Translations under genes and position numbers: made by a program
The notes under the pieces: model-generated
Database searches by the model: none
Told to the model about the DNA's origin: nothing
Seen by the model: only the letters and a program-made list of their open reading frames with translations
DNA from: Saccharicrinis sp963675435
GTDB lineage: Bacteria; Bacteroidota; Bacteroidia; Bacteroidales; Marinilabiliaceae
Assembly (NCBI GenBank): GCA_963675435.1
Contig: OY776216.1
Span: 2,604,001 to 2,668,000, forward strand
Direction of reading: 5' to 3'
Length of the DNA stretch: 64,000 bases
In this document: in pieces, positions 48,316 to 57,245 of the stretch
Position numbering within the stretch: the stretch's first letter is position 1
Layout of the letters: every line of letters begins with the position of its first letter

Positions 48316-50697
48316 TTACATCAGGCCTGTACTAATTTTATCATTGTCAACAGTACTTCTTTTATTTTTAGGAAGATGGTTGTTTTTATTTTTGTTCAGC
48401 TTAAAAATGATTTGAAACATAAATGAATTTTGAACAACTGAAACATCTTTAAAATTTTCTCTAGAAAAGCCGTTTCCTTTTTCTGATTCTCCAATTTTAC
48501 TGGTAAAAAAACCATCAAAAGGCGTAATGTAATTTATGCTTAATTCAATCATATCTTTACATAAACCTTTTTTTATAGCTAAGGCTAAAAAATCGTTGTT
48601 TCCGTTATGATAACCTAGCGTATTAATTCGTTTTACATTGCTTTTTTGTAAAACGGCAGCAAACATTGCATTGTACTTAGTGGATATATAAGCTGCTTGT
48701 GCAGAAATTTGGCAATCCGTAATATTATGACTTTTTTCTTGCCATGTGCTTTGCGCCCAGAATTTTTCTACATCTAACGAAATATACAGTTGGTCTTTAT
48801 TATCAAAATCAATGAACATACAACCAGATACATTAAATCCGTACTTTTCATAGTCCGTAGTATTATCATAAGAATAATTTACTACATGGTCATTGCCTAA
48901 AACGGCTGTATGTCCAATGATATTTTTTCCAAATTGATAATATGGTTCCAATACAAGTCCACCACCTGCAAAGTCAATAGTTCCCGAAATATTATGAAAG
49001 TAGGATGGTTCTAAAAGCGGATTACCTGTTGTTGTTGTATACGCATCTGTTACTGAAGTATATGGTGATAGCTTGGCTAATGAAGGATTTTTTGTTGTTA
49101 CCTTGTAATTAAGGCGTAAAGCCAATCCTTCTGATAGGTTATTGTGGTATGATAAATATGGTAAACCTACAGTTTGATGCGAACTTTGGGTTTGAGTTTC
49201 AGATTCAGATTCTAATTTGAAGTCTTCAAGAGCACATCCTACTTTTATACCTGATTTTTCATTAAATGTATAATTTACATACGCTCCCAAATTATGTTTT
49301 TGTAACGAATTAGTATTATTAGGCTGTTGAATACTATTAAGTAAATAAGAATTGTCGGTATTTTGGTATTTATAATTATAATTAAAATTTATACTAATAG
49401 AGTTGTTAATGGAGAGTTTATCCTCAACATAAAAATCTAAATATTTCTTGTCAGAACTCCCCTTTTCTATCAATGATGAATTTTCTGTTGATCTTGTATT
49501 TGTAAATTTATTTTCATTCTGATATAAGGTAGCTCCTGCACTTATATGGTTTTTCTCACCAAGTTTTCCTTCGTATGAAAGTAATGCATATGGGTTAGTG
49601 TTTTTAGCTTTTGTGGAATACTCCTGGTTGTATTGATTAAGCAATTGTGCTGTTTGATAAGTAGATATTTCGCTGATATTACTCTGTTTGTTTTTATTAT
49701 CCGGTGAAAAAGAATATCGTAGTTCAGCCGATAAAATATGATCTTTATTTAGATTAAAGTCGGCACCCATATAAACATTATTTAATGATGAGGAATACAG
49801 GTTATTGGCTATATCAATATCTCTGATTACCGAAAAATCATCATCGTAATTATATTTCATGTTTTCAGGAAGATAGAAACTGTTGTAACGATTTGAGTAA
49901 CCTGCATAAATATTAGTTTTAGAAGTAAAATAAGAGTAAGTAAATTTAAGGTTGTTTAAAACAATATCGTTGTAGCTATCTTCAAACGAGGTGTAAGTAA
50001 AATCCTCGGCATATACAGAATACCCCGACAAACTTTTATCAGTAATTACATTTAAAATAGCATCATATTCATTGGCATAACGTCCGGTTACATTCTTTAT
50101 GATTTCTACTTTTTTAATTTTAGATGGAGAAATGCTTCTGATGTATTGTTCATCTTTAGCAATACCATCCACCATTAAAAGAACATTGTTTTTATTGGCT
50201 ACTTTAATTTGCTGGTTAATTAAGTTTACTGAAACAGTTGGTAATTTTTGTAGTAACTGTTCGGTATTTGAAACCTGCTTGGTGTACTTTTCGTTCATTA
50301 TAATAACATCCTTATCGGCTTGTTGAATTACATCCTGAGCAACGATTTTTATTTCATCCAAACTTTCAGCATTACTTTCCATATGAATTGTTCCTAAGTC
50401 AATGTCGTTATCAGTAACTTTTTCTTCTATACTGTAAGGCAGATATAGAATATGAGAAATGGATAAGGTATAGGTGTCCGGATTATCAATTATCATTTCA
50501 AAGGAACCATTATCATCAGAAACTGTACCGCTGATTAACTGATGGTTTTTATATAGGGCAATATTTGCGAATGGTATAACCGATTCCTCACTGGTTTTTA
50601 AGGTTCCGGTAATTTTTACTGAAGCAAATCCGTTTGTAGCTGTAAATAATAAAACAATAAGGGTAATGTAAGTTAAAATTGATCTGTTAGTTTTCAT
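48316..50697 (-). CDS. Outer-membrane beta-barrel receptor (CarboxypepD-reg / TonB-like)
   Basis: Read from ATG 50697 (the longer frame from 50796 lacks a signal peptide at its start) the protein is 793 residues. It has a signal peptide (ILTYITLIVLLFTATNGFA), then a carboxypeptidase-like regulatory domain (KITGTLKTSEESVIPFANIA, GTVSDDNGSFEM), a plug (VSNTEQLLQKLPTVSVNLIN, NNVLLMVDGIAKDEQYIRSI) and a ~500-residue beta barrel. It belongs to the outer-membrane beta-barrel family with TonB-receptor-like plugs. Ligand unknown. It lies downstream of the ABC locus on the same strand, but 580 bases apart, with its own upstream region. Confidence 0.85.
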   Translation of the reverse strand: MKTNRSILTYITLIVLLFTATNGFASVKITGTLKTSEESVIPFANIALYKNHQLISGTVSDDNGSFEMIIDNPDTYTLSISHILYLPYSIEEKVTDNDIDLGTIHMESNAESLDEIKIVAQDVIQQADKDVIIMNEKYTKQVSNTEQLLQKLPTVSVNLINQQIKVANKNNVLLMVDGIAKDEQYIRSISPSKIKKVEIIKNVTGRYANEYDAILNVITDKSLSGYSVYAEDFTYTSFEDSYNDIVLNNLKFTYSYFTSKTNIYAGYSNRYNSFYLPENMKYNYDDDFSVIRDIDIANNLYSSSLNNVYMGADFNLNKDHILSAELRYSFSPDNKNKQSNISEISTYQTAQLLNQYNQEYSTKAKNTNPYALLSYEGKLGEKNHISAGATLYQNENKFTNTRSTENSSLIEKGSSDKKYLDFYVEDKLSINNSISINFNYNYKYQNTDNSYLLNSIQQPNNTNSLQKHNLGAYVNYTFNEKSGIKVGCALEDFKLESESETQTQSSHQTVGLPYLSYHNNLSEGLALRLNYKVTTKNPSLAKLSPYTSVTDAYTTTTGNPLLEPSYFHNISGTIDFAGGGLVLEPYYQFGKNIIGHTAVLGNDHVVNYSYDNTTDYEKYGFNVSGCMFIDFDNKDQLYISLDVEKFWAQSTWQEKSHNITDCQISAQAAYISTKYNAMFAAVLQKSNVKRINTLGYHNGNNDFLALAIKKGLCKDMIELSINYITPFDGFFTSKIGESEKGNGFSRENFKDVSVVQNSFMFQIIFKLNKNKNNHLPKNKRSTVDNDKISTGLM

Positions 50698-50972
50698 ATT
50701 TATAATTTTAAATGTTTTCGGTTTATAATGATGTGCATACCATAAATAGAAATGCTTACTCTGGTTTACAACTATGCCATTATTGTTCAAAATCATTTAA
50801 AATGCAGAAAAACAGTAGAATATGGGTTTTGTGTTAGAGTGGGTGTGTAAAATAATTTAACAGTTTTGTGTAAAATATATTTACACATTAAGGTTTTATC
50901 GACAAGTGACAGGTAAAATAGTAAACATATAAGCTATGGGGTGGAGCATAAAGTAAAATATTGGTCCCGAGG

Positions 50973-50998
50973 TATATTTGACCCTCCCCTCGGGACTT
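50973..50998. other. GC-rich inverted repeat
   Basis: CCCGAGG and CCTCGGG with a 12-base centre, in the 580-base region upstream of the beta-barrel gene. It could be a regulatory site or a terminator for the long operon; it has no clean T-run on the minus strand. Confidence 0.4.
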
Positions 50999-51029
50999 TT
51001 ACCCTACTTTTATTGATTTTACCATCTCA

Positions 51030-51225
51030 ATTGATAAAAATATGCTCTCCATTTGACCTTATGACCCTCCAGACGACACTTTAGGTAGTCCTTTTGCATA
51101 ATTTAGGCAATCCATTAACCATAATTGCTCTCCAGAAGCAAAAATATGGCTCCAGAAGCAAAAACATGCTCACCATTTGACACTATGACCCTCCAGATGG
51201 CACTTTGGGTAGTCCTTTTGTAGTT
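51030..51225. repeat. Second locus of the 124-bp repeat (about 1.5 units)
   Basis: The motif ATGCTC(T/A)CCAT occurs at 51042 and 51166, exactly 124 bases apart, followed by GACCCTCCAGA and CACTTT(A/G)GGTAGTCCTTTTG. This is the unit found at 1132-1556, 49.5 kb away. It lies between two minus-strand genes. Confidence 0.9.
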
Positions 51226-51280
51226 TTGAATCATTTGATAGACTTTGGAATAAAAATAATTTTTTGTTAGCTACAGGTAT

Positions 51281-53560
51281 TTACTCATATCTTAAAGCTT
51301 TAACAGGATTGCTTGTTGCTGCTTTATAGCTTTTCCAGCTCACTGAAACCATAGCAATGGTTAATGCTACAGCCCCAGCAAAAGCAAAAATCCACCAACT
51401 TAGATTTGTTTTGTAGGCAAAATTTTCGAGCCATTTATTCATAATAAAATAGGCAACTGGAGTAGCAATTGTAAAGGAAATGATTACCCACTTAAAAATG
51501 TCTTTGTTGAGCATTGTAATTATTTCGAAAGTATTGGCTCCATTAACTTTACGAATCCCTATTTCTTTTACTCTTGATTTAGCCGAATATTCAATGAAGC
51601 CAAGCAGTCCGATACATGAAATGAAAATGGCTATTAATGCAATATACTTAATGGCTTTAGCTATTTTTTGCTCTTGATGGTAAAAAGAGTTTAAAAAGTC
51701 ATCATAAAATTGGTAGCTATATTCAAAGTCAGGTAGCGTTTTTTTATATACTTGCTCAATCTGAGCTAATGTTTTAGTTGTATTTGAGGGATGCAATCGT
51801 ACAACAAAATTTGAAATACTGTTTTCGTTAGTAATCATTAAGGCTCCAATCTTGCTATGTAGATCCTGAAAATGAAAGTCGTCCAATATACCAATAACCT
51901 CACAACCAAATAAGTTTTGTCCTTCAAATGTATTCCAGCCTTCTTGTTTCATGGTACTCTTGTTGATAAGGCATACATTGTTTTTTTCATTTTCTCGGAA
52001 ATTTCGACCTTTGAGTATTGGAATCTGGAACGTATTAATAAATGACTCATCACTGGCAATAATAGAAACTGTACCATTTTCATTAGCAGAATTATTCCAA
52101 ATTTGTCCTAAAGCCCCATGCGTATGGGTAACCTCTTTAACTCCGGAAATGGTTTTTAGAGCACTGCGAACTGTATTTACTTTGCTCTCTGCCTGCCATC
52201 CGGTAGGAATAAGAATTACATGCTCTGAATTATATCCCAAATCTGTGGTTTCTATATAATGAATCTGTTTTGAAATTACTATTATTGAAATGATTACAAT
52301 TGTGGTAGCTGTAAACTGAATAATTGTTATTAGTTTACGGAAATCATATTTATTTACTTTTATATAATGCTGATTTTGCATTAGATTTTGAGCTTTAACC
52401 TTGGTTGCTATAAATGCAGGATATAAGCTTGAAATCATTGAAATGAAGATTAGAAGTACAGTGATTGAAATGATTGCTATGGGAGATTCAAAAATGGATT
52501 TAATAACAAAGTTTTTACCAAAAAGATTTACAAAAATGGGTTTTAGTGGGAATGCTAATATGCTTGCAAGCAATGCAGAGGTAAAGGTTGTAATTAGAGC
52601 CTCTGCAACAAATGTTTGATAAACTTGTAGTCTCTTATTTCCTAAAATCTGTTTAATACCAAATTCCTTTAAACGGTTTGAATTTTGCGCTACAGAAAGG
52701 TTAATGTAATTAAATACTGATAGAGACAGTAGTACTAGAGTTAACCAAATTAGTAGTTTTATTAATTTAATATTTGCATGTTGAAAACCATCATGAAAAG
52801 ACGTATTAAAATAGAGGTGTTTATAGGGCGATAATGAATAAGTTATATTATCACTACCTCTGTAAGCAGGTATTAATGCGTTCACTTTACTATTTATTGA
52901 ATGTAGATCAGTATCTGGTTTCAGTAATACAAATGTTTCGTAAAAATAGGTGCAATCATTATTGTAACATGAGCTGGAGTATCGAATTTTTAAATCAGTT
53001 GAACAGATGAGTTCTCCATTTATACTACTTTTTTCCTGAAAATCTTCAATAACACCAGCCACTGTTAACTCTGTAAAGTGAGAAACTGTGATGACCTTTC
53101 CTATAGGATTTTTATTACCAAATAATTTTAAGGCAAAACTTTTTGTTATTACAACATTGTTGATGTTATTAAAAATGCCTTTAGGGTTACCAGAAATAAA
53201 TTTTATTGATAACAATTTAAATAGTTCCTCATCTGAATTGATTGTTTTGCCATGAAATACATTATTGTTGTAAATAATGGTTTCTTCATTAGTTGTAAGT
53301 ATTGATGCCGTTTCAAACTCAGGTATCTGATCTATTAAAATATCCTTGGCCTGTTCTGGAATTCTTGTATCATTATTAGAAGTTGTAATTCTATAAATAT
53401 TATCAAGTTTTGGTATATGTTTATTGTAACTAAATTCAGAAATAAGATAACTGCTTAGTAGAATTACTATACTTAAGCTAATTGTAAAACTCCCAATGGT
53501 GATAAGTGAGAAAATTTTATTTCTGCTCAGATTCCTAAGGTAGATTTTAAATATATTCAT
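51281..53560 (-). CDS. MacB/FtsX-type ABC transporter permease 4
   Basis: Read from ATG 53560 the protein is 759 residues (ATG 53584 would overlap a pseudogene end). An N-terminal membrane helix and a large periplasmic MacB-like domain are followed by two FtsX-type permease halves; the second shows KSRVKEIGIRKVNGANTFEI and ends NPVKALRYE. Its family exports peptides, toxins or lipoproteins, or transmits mechanical signals. It is the last gene of the minus-strand efflux locus. A pseudogene relic with the same C-terminal sequence begins just upstream. Confidence 0.9.
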   Translation of the reverse strand: MNIFKIYLRNLSRNKIFSLITIGSFTISLSIVILLSSYLISEFSYNKHIPKLDNIYRITTSNNDTRIPEQAKDILIDQIPEFETASILTTNEETIIYNNNVFHGKTINSDEELFKLLSIKFISGNPKGIFNNINNVVITKSFALKLFGNKNPIGKVITVSHFTELTVAGVIEDFQEKSSINGELICSTDLKIRYSSSCYNNDCTYFYETFVLLKPDTDLHSINSKVNALIPAYRGSDNITYSLSPYKHLYFNTSFHDGFQHANIKLIKLLIWLTLVLLSLSVFNYINLSVAQNSNRLKEFGIKQILGNKRLQVYQTFVAEALITTFTSALLASILAFPLKPIFVNLFGKNFVIKSIFESPIAIISITVLLIFISMISSLYPAFIATKVKAQNLMQNQHYIKVNKYDFRKLITIIQFTATTIVIISIIVISKQIHYIETTDLGYNSEHVILIPTGWQAESKVNTVRSALKTISGVKEVTHTHGALGQIWNNSANENGTVSIIASDESFINTFQIPILKGRNFRENEKNNVCLINKSTMKQEGWNTFEGQNLFGCEVIGILDDFHFQDLHSKIGALMITNENSISNFVVRLHPSNTTKTLAQIEQVYKKTLPDFEYSYQFYDDFLNSFYHQEQKIAKAIKYIALIAIFISCIGLLGFIEYSAKSRVKEIGIRKVNGANTFEIITMLNKDIFKWVIISFTIATPVAYFIMNKWLENFAYKTNLSWWIFAFAGAVALTIAMVSVSWKSYKAATSNPVKALRYE

Positions 53561-53579
53561 AGTACAAATTATTAAATCA

Positions 53580-53740
53580 CTCATACATTAAAGCCTTAAC
53601 CGGATTACTTGTTGTGGCACCCTAACTTTGCCAGCTAACAGTTAATAATGCGATAACAAACGATCATATACCTGCAATGGCAAATATCCACTAGCTTAAT
53701 TCTGTTTTGTAGGCTAGTATTGTATTGTTAAAATGCATTT
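53580..53740 (-). pseudogene. C-terminal relic of a fifth permease
   Basis: Minus-strand reading gives NNTILAYKTELS-stop-WIFAIAGI-stop-SFVIALLTVSWQS-stop-GATTSNPVKALMYE. This is the conserved permease C-terminus (compare LSWWIFAFAGAVALTIAMVS and NPVKALRYE) with three in-frame stops. It abuts the beginning of permease 4 and follows the ATPase gene. Confidence 0.9.
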
Positions 53741-53774
53741 GTTTGTCGTTAATTTACTGGGGTAGTCAACTTTA

Positions 53775-54485
53775 TTAGTTAATTAGTATTTTATTATTAT
53801 TGGAAATATTACTTGTTTTGATGTCCGATTCAATACGACCATCTTTAATGCGAATTATTCGTTTACCGTATTGGGCAAAATCTTCGTTATGAGTTACCTG
53901 AATAATGGTAATACCTTCGTTATTTAATTGTTGTAGTAATTCCATGATTTGTTTACCCTGATCGGAATGTAAATTACCAGTAGGTTCATCAGCCAATAAT
54001 AATTGAGGTTTTGCAATAATAGCCCTGGCAATAGCAACCAGTTGTTGCTGTCCGCCCGATAGTTGTGAAGGAAATAAATCTTTTTTAGCCACCATATTGA
54101 AGCGGTCAAGAATATCTGCAACCATGGCTTTACGCTCTTTATTTTTAATACCCTTATAAATTAAAGGAGTCTCAATATTTTCGGCCACGGTCAATTCATC
54201 AATTAAATGAAAAGCCTGAAAAATAAAACCAACATAATTTCTATGAAATTCAACTTTCTTTTTTTTATTTAACTTTTGAATGGGGTCATTTAAGAAGCTA
54301 TACATTCCTTCGTTAGCTTCATCCAGTAATCCAATAATGTTAAGCAAGGTTGATTTTCCTGCGCCACTTGGTCCCATAATAGAAACAAATTCTCCCTGTT
54401 TTATAGTTAAGGACACATCTTTTAAAATAAAATTGCGTTGAAATTTATTATTGTAATACTTGAAAATGTTATTTAATTGTATCAT
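53775..54485 (-). CDS. ABC transporter ATP-binding protein 2 (MacB/LolD-type)
   Basis: A 236-residue ATPase. Walker A GPSGAGKST, Q-loop FIFQAFHLIDELTVA, signature LSGGQQQLVAIARA, Walker B LLLADEPTG and switch His in VTHNEDFAQYG are all intact. It would power one or more of the neighbouring permeases by dimerising on ATP binding. It is bracketed by an N-terminal permease fragment and a C-terminal permease relic, so its own permease appears to have been destroyed. It could serve permeases 3 and 4 instead. Confidence 0.92.
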   Translation of the reverse strand: MIQLNNIFKYYNNKFQRNFILKDVSLTIKQGEFVSIMGPSGAGKSTLLNIIGLLDEANEGMYSFLNDPIQKLNKKKKVEFHRNYVGFIFQAFHLIDELTVAENIETPLIYKGIKNKERKAMVADILDRFNMVAKKDLFPSQLSGGQQQLVAIARAIIAKPQLLLADEPTGNLHSDQGKQIMELLQQLNNEGITIIQVTHNEDFAQYGKRIIRIKDGRIESDIKTSNISNNNKILIN

Positions 54486-54502
54486 TATAATTTTTTGTTT
54501 AA

Positions 54503-54770
54503 TTATTATAAAATGCCTCTAAAGAGGAAACTTGATGAAGTATGTACAAGCTTTTTTCTTTTGTACGTTCTAATGTCATTGTATTACCAGTTTTTAGTAC
54601 AATGATTCGATTGTTATCGGCACTACTATTTGATATCTGCCACTCGTTAATTACAAAGGCTGCCAATAAGTTGAAACATCCAAAACCAATGGTCAGACTG
54701 ATAATTACAGTAACTAAAAAAAAAGCTTGTTTCGACTCCGATTTCTTAGAATTTGTTTAATGCGTATCAT
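54503..54770 (-). pseudogene. N-terminal fragment of a permease, frameshifted
   Basis: From ATG 54770 the minus strand reads MIRIKQILRNRSRNKLFF-stop. Adding one T to the 9-T run (A9 on + strand) restores LVTVIISLTIGFGCFNLLAA followed by FVINEWQISNSSADNNRIIV, an authentic permease N-terminus. The frame ends after about 90 residues, just before the ATPase. This is a remnant of a longer permease. Confidence 0.85.
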
Positions 54771-54888
54771 GTGTTAGGATTTATAATAATTGTATAATTA
54801 TTAATTTTAAAATAATAGCACTTTCTAAGTCATCCAAATAAGGGAAGGGAAAATTTTAACATATTAAATACTTCTATCTTCCAACTCC

Positions 54889-57213
54889 TTATTCATACCT
54901 CAATGCTTCCACGGGATTGCGTGTTGCTGCTTTCCAGCTTTGCCAGCTAATGGTTAATAATGCAATACTCAAAGCCAATAATCCAGAAACTGCAAAAATC
55001 CACCAGCTTAAATTTGTTTTAAAAGCAAAACTTTCGAGCCATTTATGAATTGAAATAAAAGCAATTGGAATAGCCAAAATAAAAGCAATGAAGATCCATT
55101 TTAAAAAGCTCATATTAAGCAGTAGTAATATCTCGCCTATTTTGGCTCCATTAACTTTTCGAATACCTATTTCTTTAGTTTTTTGCTCAACGTAAAATAA
55201 AGACATGGCAAATAAACCCATTGCTGAGATAATTATTGTAATTATTGTGAGATAGTTAATCATAGTCCCAATTTTTTCCTCCTGGTTATACCATTTGTCA
55301 ATAGCTTCATCCATAAAAGTGATATCAATAGGAGTATTGTCTGTAAAATCGGCAAAAGCCTTATTAATTTTATTTACTGTACTAACAGTATTTTCGGATG
55401 AAATCTTAATTAGAATACTCCAGGCGTTATCATTCTGTCCTAGTAGTCTAAAATTTGCCGGGCCTATTTTTGTCTTTAAATTGCTAAAGTGAAAATCCTT
55501 TACAACTCCATATACTGGGACCTCTTTTGAATAAAATCTGGCACTTAATGGGATTTTGGGTAACTCCATTGTTTTAATTGCTGTTTCATTGAGCCACATA
55601 ATACTATCAGAATAGGCAACTCCAGTAGGAATGACTTCTATTCCCATCATTTTAAAAAATGAAGTATCGACTTTAAAGGTTTGAAAACTTAGAGGTTTAT
55701 TATTATACGTAAATGAATTATTGTTTCCACTGTCAAGCGGACTTCCAGCAACAAAGCAAACATGTATTACACCAGGGATTTTCTGTAATATTTGTTTAAA
55801 AGCATCTCTGTGATCTCCATCAATTGCGTTATTTTCAATAGAAAGAATATTTGTTTTATTAAAGCCTAAATTATAATTACGTAGAAATGAGGTTTGTTTT
55901 TGAATGAATAAAGAACAAATAATTAGAGAGATAATTATAATATACTGAAATCCAATTAGCACCTTTAAATAAATACCTTTACTCTTTCGTCTGAAAGTTC
56001 CTTTTAATATGCTTATTAAATTGAAGTTTGTAATACTTAATGCAGTAATTATTCCGCATATAACTGAAATAGATAAAATAAGAAATAAAGACTTTATAGT
56101 AAAAAATATGTTTATAGAATTTATCAGGTTTAATTTCGTGTTCAAAAAGATATTGAAAATAGGTTCTGCATAAAAACTTAATATTAGAGCGATGATATAG
56201 GCAAAAAAGGTTATAATAAAGGATTCTATTATGTACTGGCCCGCTAGTTTCCATCTTTTTAATCCCATTATTTTTTTTATAGCCATTTGTTTACATCGAA
56301 TACTGGATTGTGCTATAGTTAAATTAATGTAGTTTAACATCGATAAAACTACAATTAGACCAACAATTGTACTTAATACCTTTAGTAGTATTTTACTGTT
56401 TTGTTTAGTTCCGGGAGACATACTTTTGCTAAAGTAAACACTAGTTAATGGTTCAAAAATGACTTCATTTGCATAGCCTTTTTGGTACAACCAACTTACT
56501 TTAGTAAAAAGTTTTAGAATTTCTTTATTTTTTAAAGTGATATCCATATGTGGTTTTTCCATAATATATAATCCAAATGAATTGTTATCATAATTGGATT
56601 CCATATTTTCCCAATTCCATTGTTCACCAAGTGATACAAAATTGACATAGGCATCAACTTTTCTAAAATGAGAAGGCTCAGAAGTATCTTCTATTATTCC
56701 TTCAAGTGTATAATTATAGTAGTCATTAATATTAATTTGTTGACCTATTTCAGGAAGTGTACCAAATAATTTTAGAGCATAAGATTTGGTTAAAACAATA
56801 GACATTTTTGTGTTAAGAACATTATTAACATTTCCTTTAATAAAGCGATAGGTAAATATCTTAAAGAAATCAGAATCAACCATTAAGTAATCAATTTTAA
56901 ATTTCTTATCGGCGCTAAAAGATACATATTCATTTCCTTCATAAACTCTTGTAAAACATTCAATTTCTGGAAAATTATCTTTTAGAAGCGATCCAAATGG
57001 GGGAGCGAAACCAGAATAATCATCATCATAACTAACACGAAAAATTCGATCTTTATTTATATGAAAATGATCAACATTGTATTCTTTTTGTACGTATACT
57101 CCTGCCAGAATTACAATCATTAATGAAAAGGAAAATCCTAAAATTGAAATTATTCCATATATTTTGTTATTCATCAAATGTTTGAAGAACATTTTTAAAT
57201 TGATTATAAACAT
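54889..57213 (-). CDS. MacB/FtsX-type ABC transporter permease 3
   Basis: A 774-residue protein with the same plan as the other copies: N-terminal TM (IYGIISILGFSFSLMIVILA), periplasmic MacB-like domain, FtsX half (near residues 280-410), a second periplasmic domain and a last FtsX half with KTKEIGIRKVNGAKIGEILL. It ends ATRNPVEALRYE. It is clearly paralogous to permeases 1, 2 and 4, most like permease 2 at the C-terminus. It lies 32 bases after permease 2, so the two are likely co-transcribed. Confidence 0.9.
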   Translation of the reverse strand: MFIINLKMFFKHLMNNKIYGIISILGFSFSLMIVILAGVYVQKEYNVDHFHINKDRIFRVSYDDDYSGFAPPFGSLLKDNFPEIECFTRVYEGNEYVSFSADKKFKIDYLMVDSDFFKIFTYRFIKGNVNNVLNTKMSIVLTKSYALKLFGTLPEIGQQININDYYNYTLEGIIEDTSEPSHFRKVDAYVNFVSLGEQWNWENMESNYDNNSFGLYIMEKPHMDITLKNKEILKLFTKVSWLYQKGYANEVIFEPLTSVYFSKSMSPGTKQNSKILLKVLSTIVGLIVVLSMLNYINLTIAQSSIRCKQMAIKKIMGLKRWKLAGQYIIESFIITFFAYIIALILSFYAEPIFNIFLNTKLNLINSINIFFTIKSLFLILSISVICGIITALSITNFNLISILKGTFRRKSKGIYLKVLIGFQYIIIISLIICSLFIQKQTSFLRNYNLGFNKTNILSIENNAIDGDHRDAFKQILQKIPGVIHVCFVAGSPLDSGNNNSFTYNNKPLSFQTFKVDTSFFKMMGIEVIPTGVAYSDSIMWLNETAIKTMELPKIPLSARFYSKEVPVYGVVKDFHFSNLKTKIGPANFRLLGQNDNAWSILIKISSENTVSTVNKINKAFADFTDNTPIDITFMDEAIDKWYNQEEKIGTMINYLTIITIIISAMGLFAMSLFYVEQKTKEIGIRKVNGAKIGEILLLLNMSFLKWIFIAFILAIPIAFISIHKWLESFAFKTNLSWWIFAVSGLLALSIALLTISWQSWKAATRNPVEALRYE

Positions 57214-57245
57214 TGTTTAAGTTTTAGGGTTAACTATGTTTTATG

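Noticed and set aside
54542..54760. Plus-strand 72-residue frame
   Set aside because: It is the antisense of a permease N-terminal fragment, which explains the region better.
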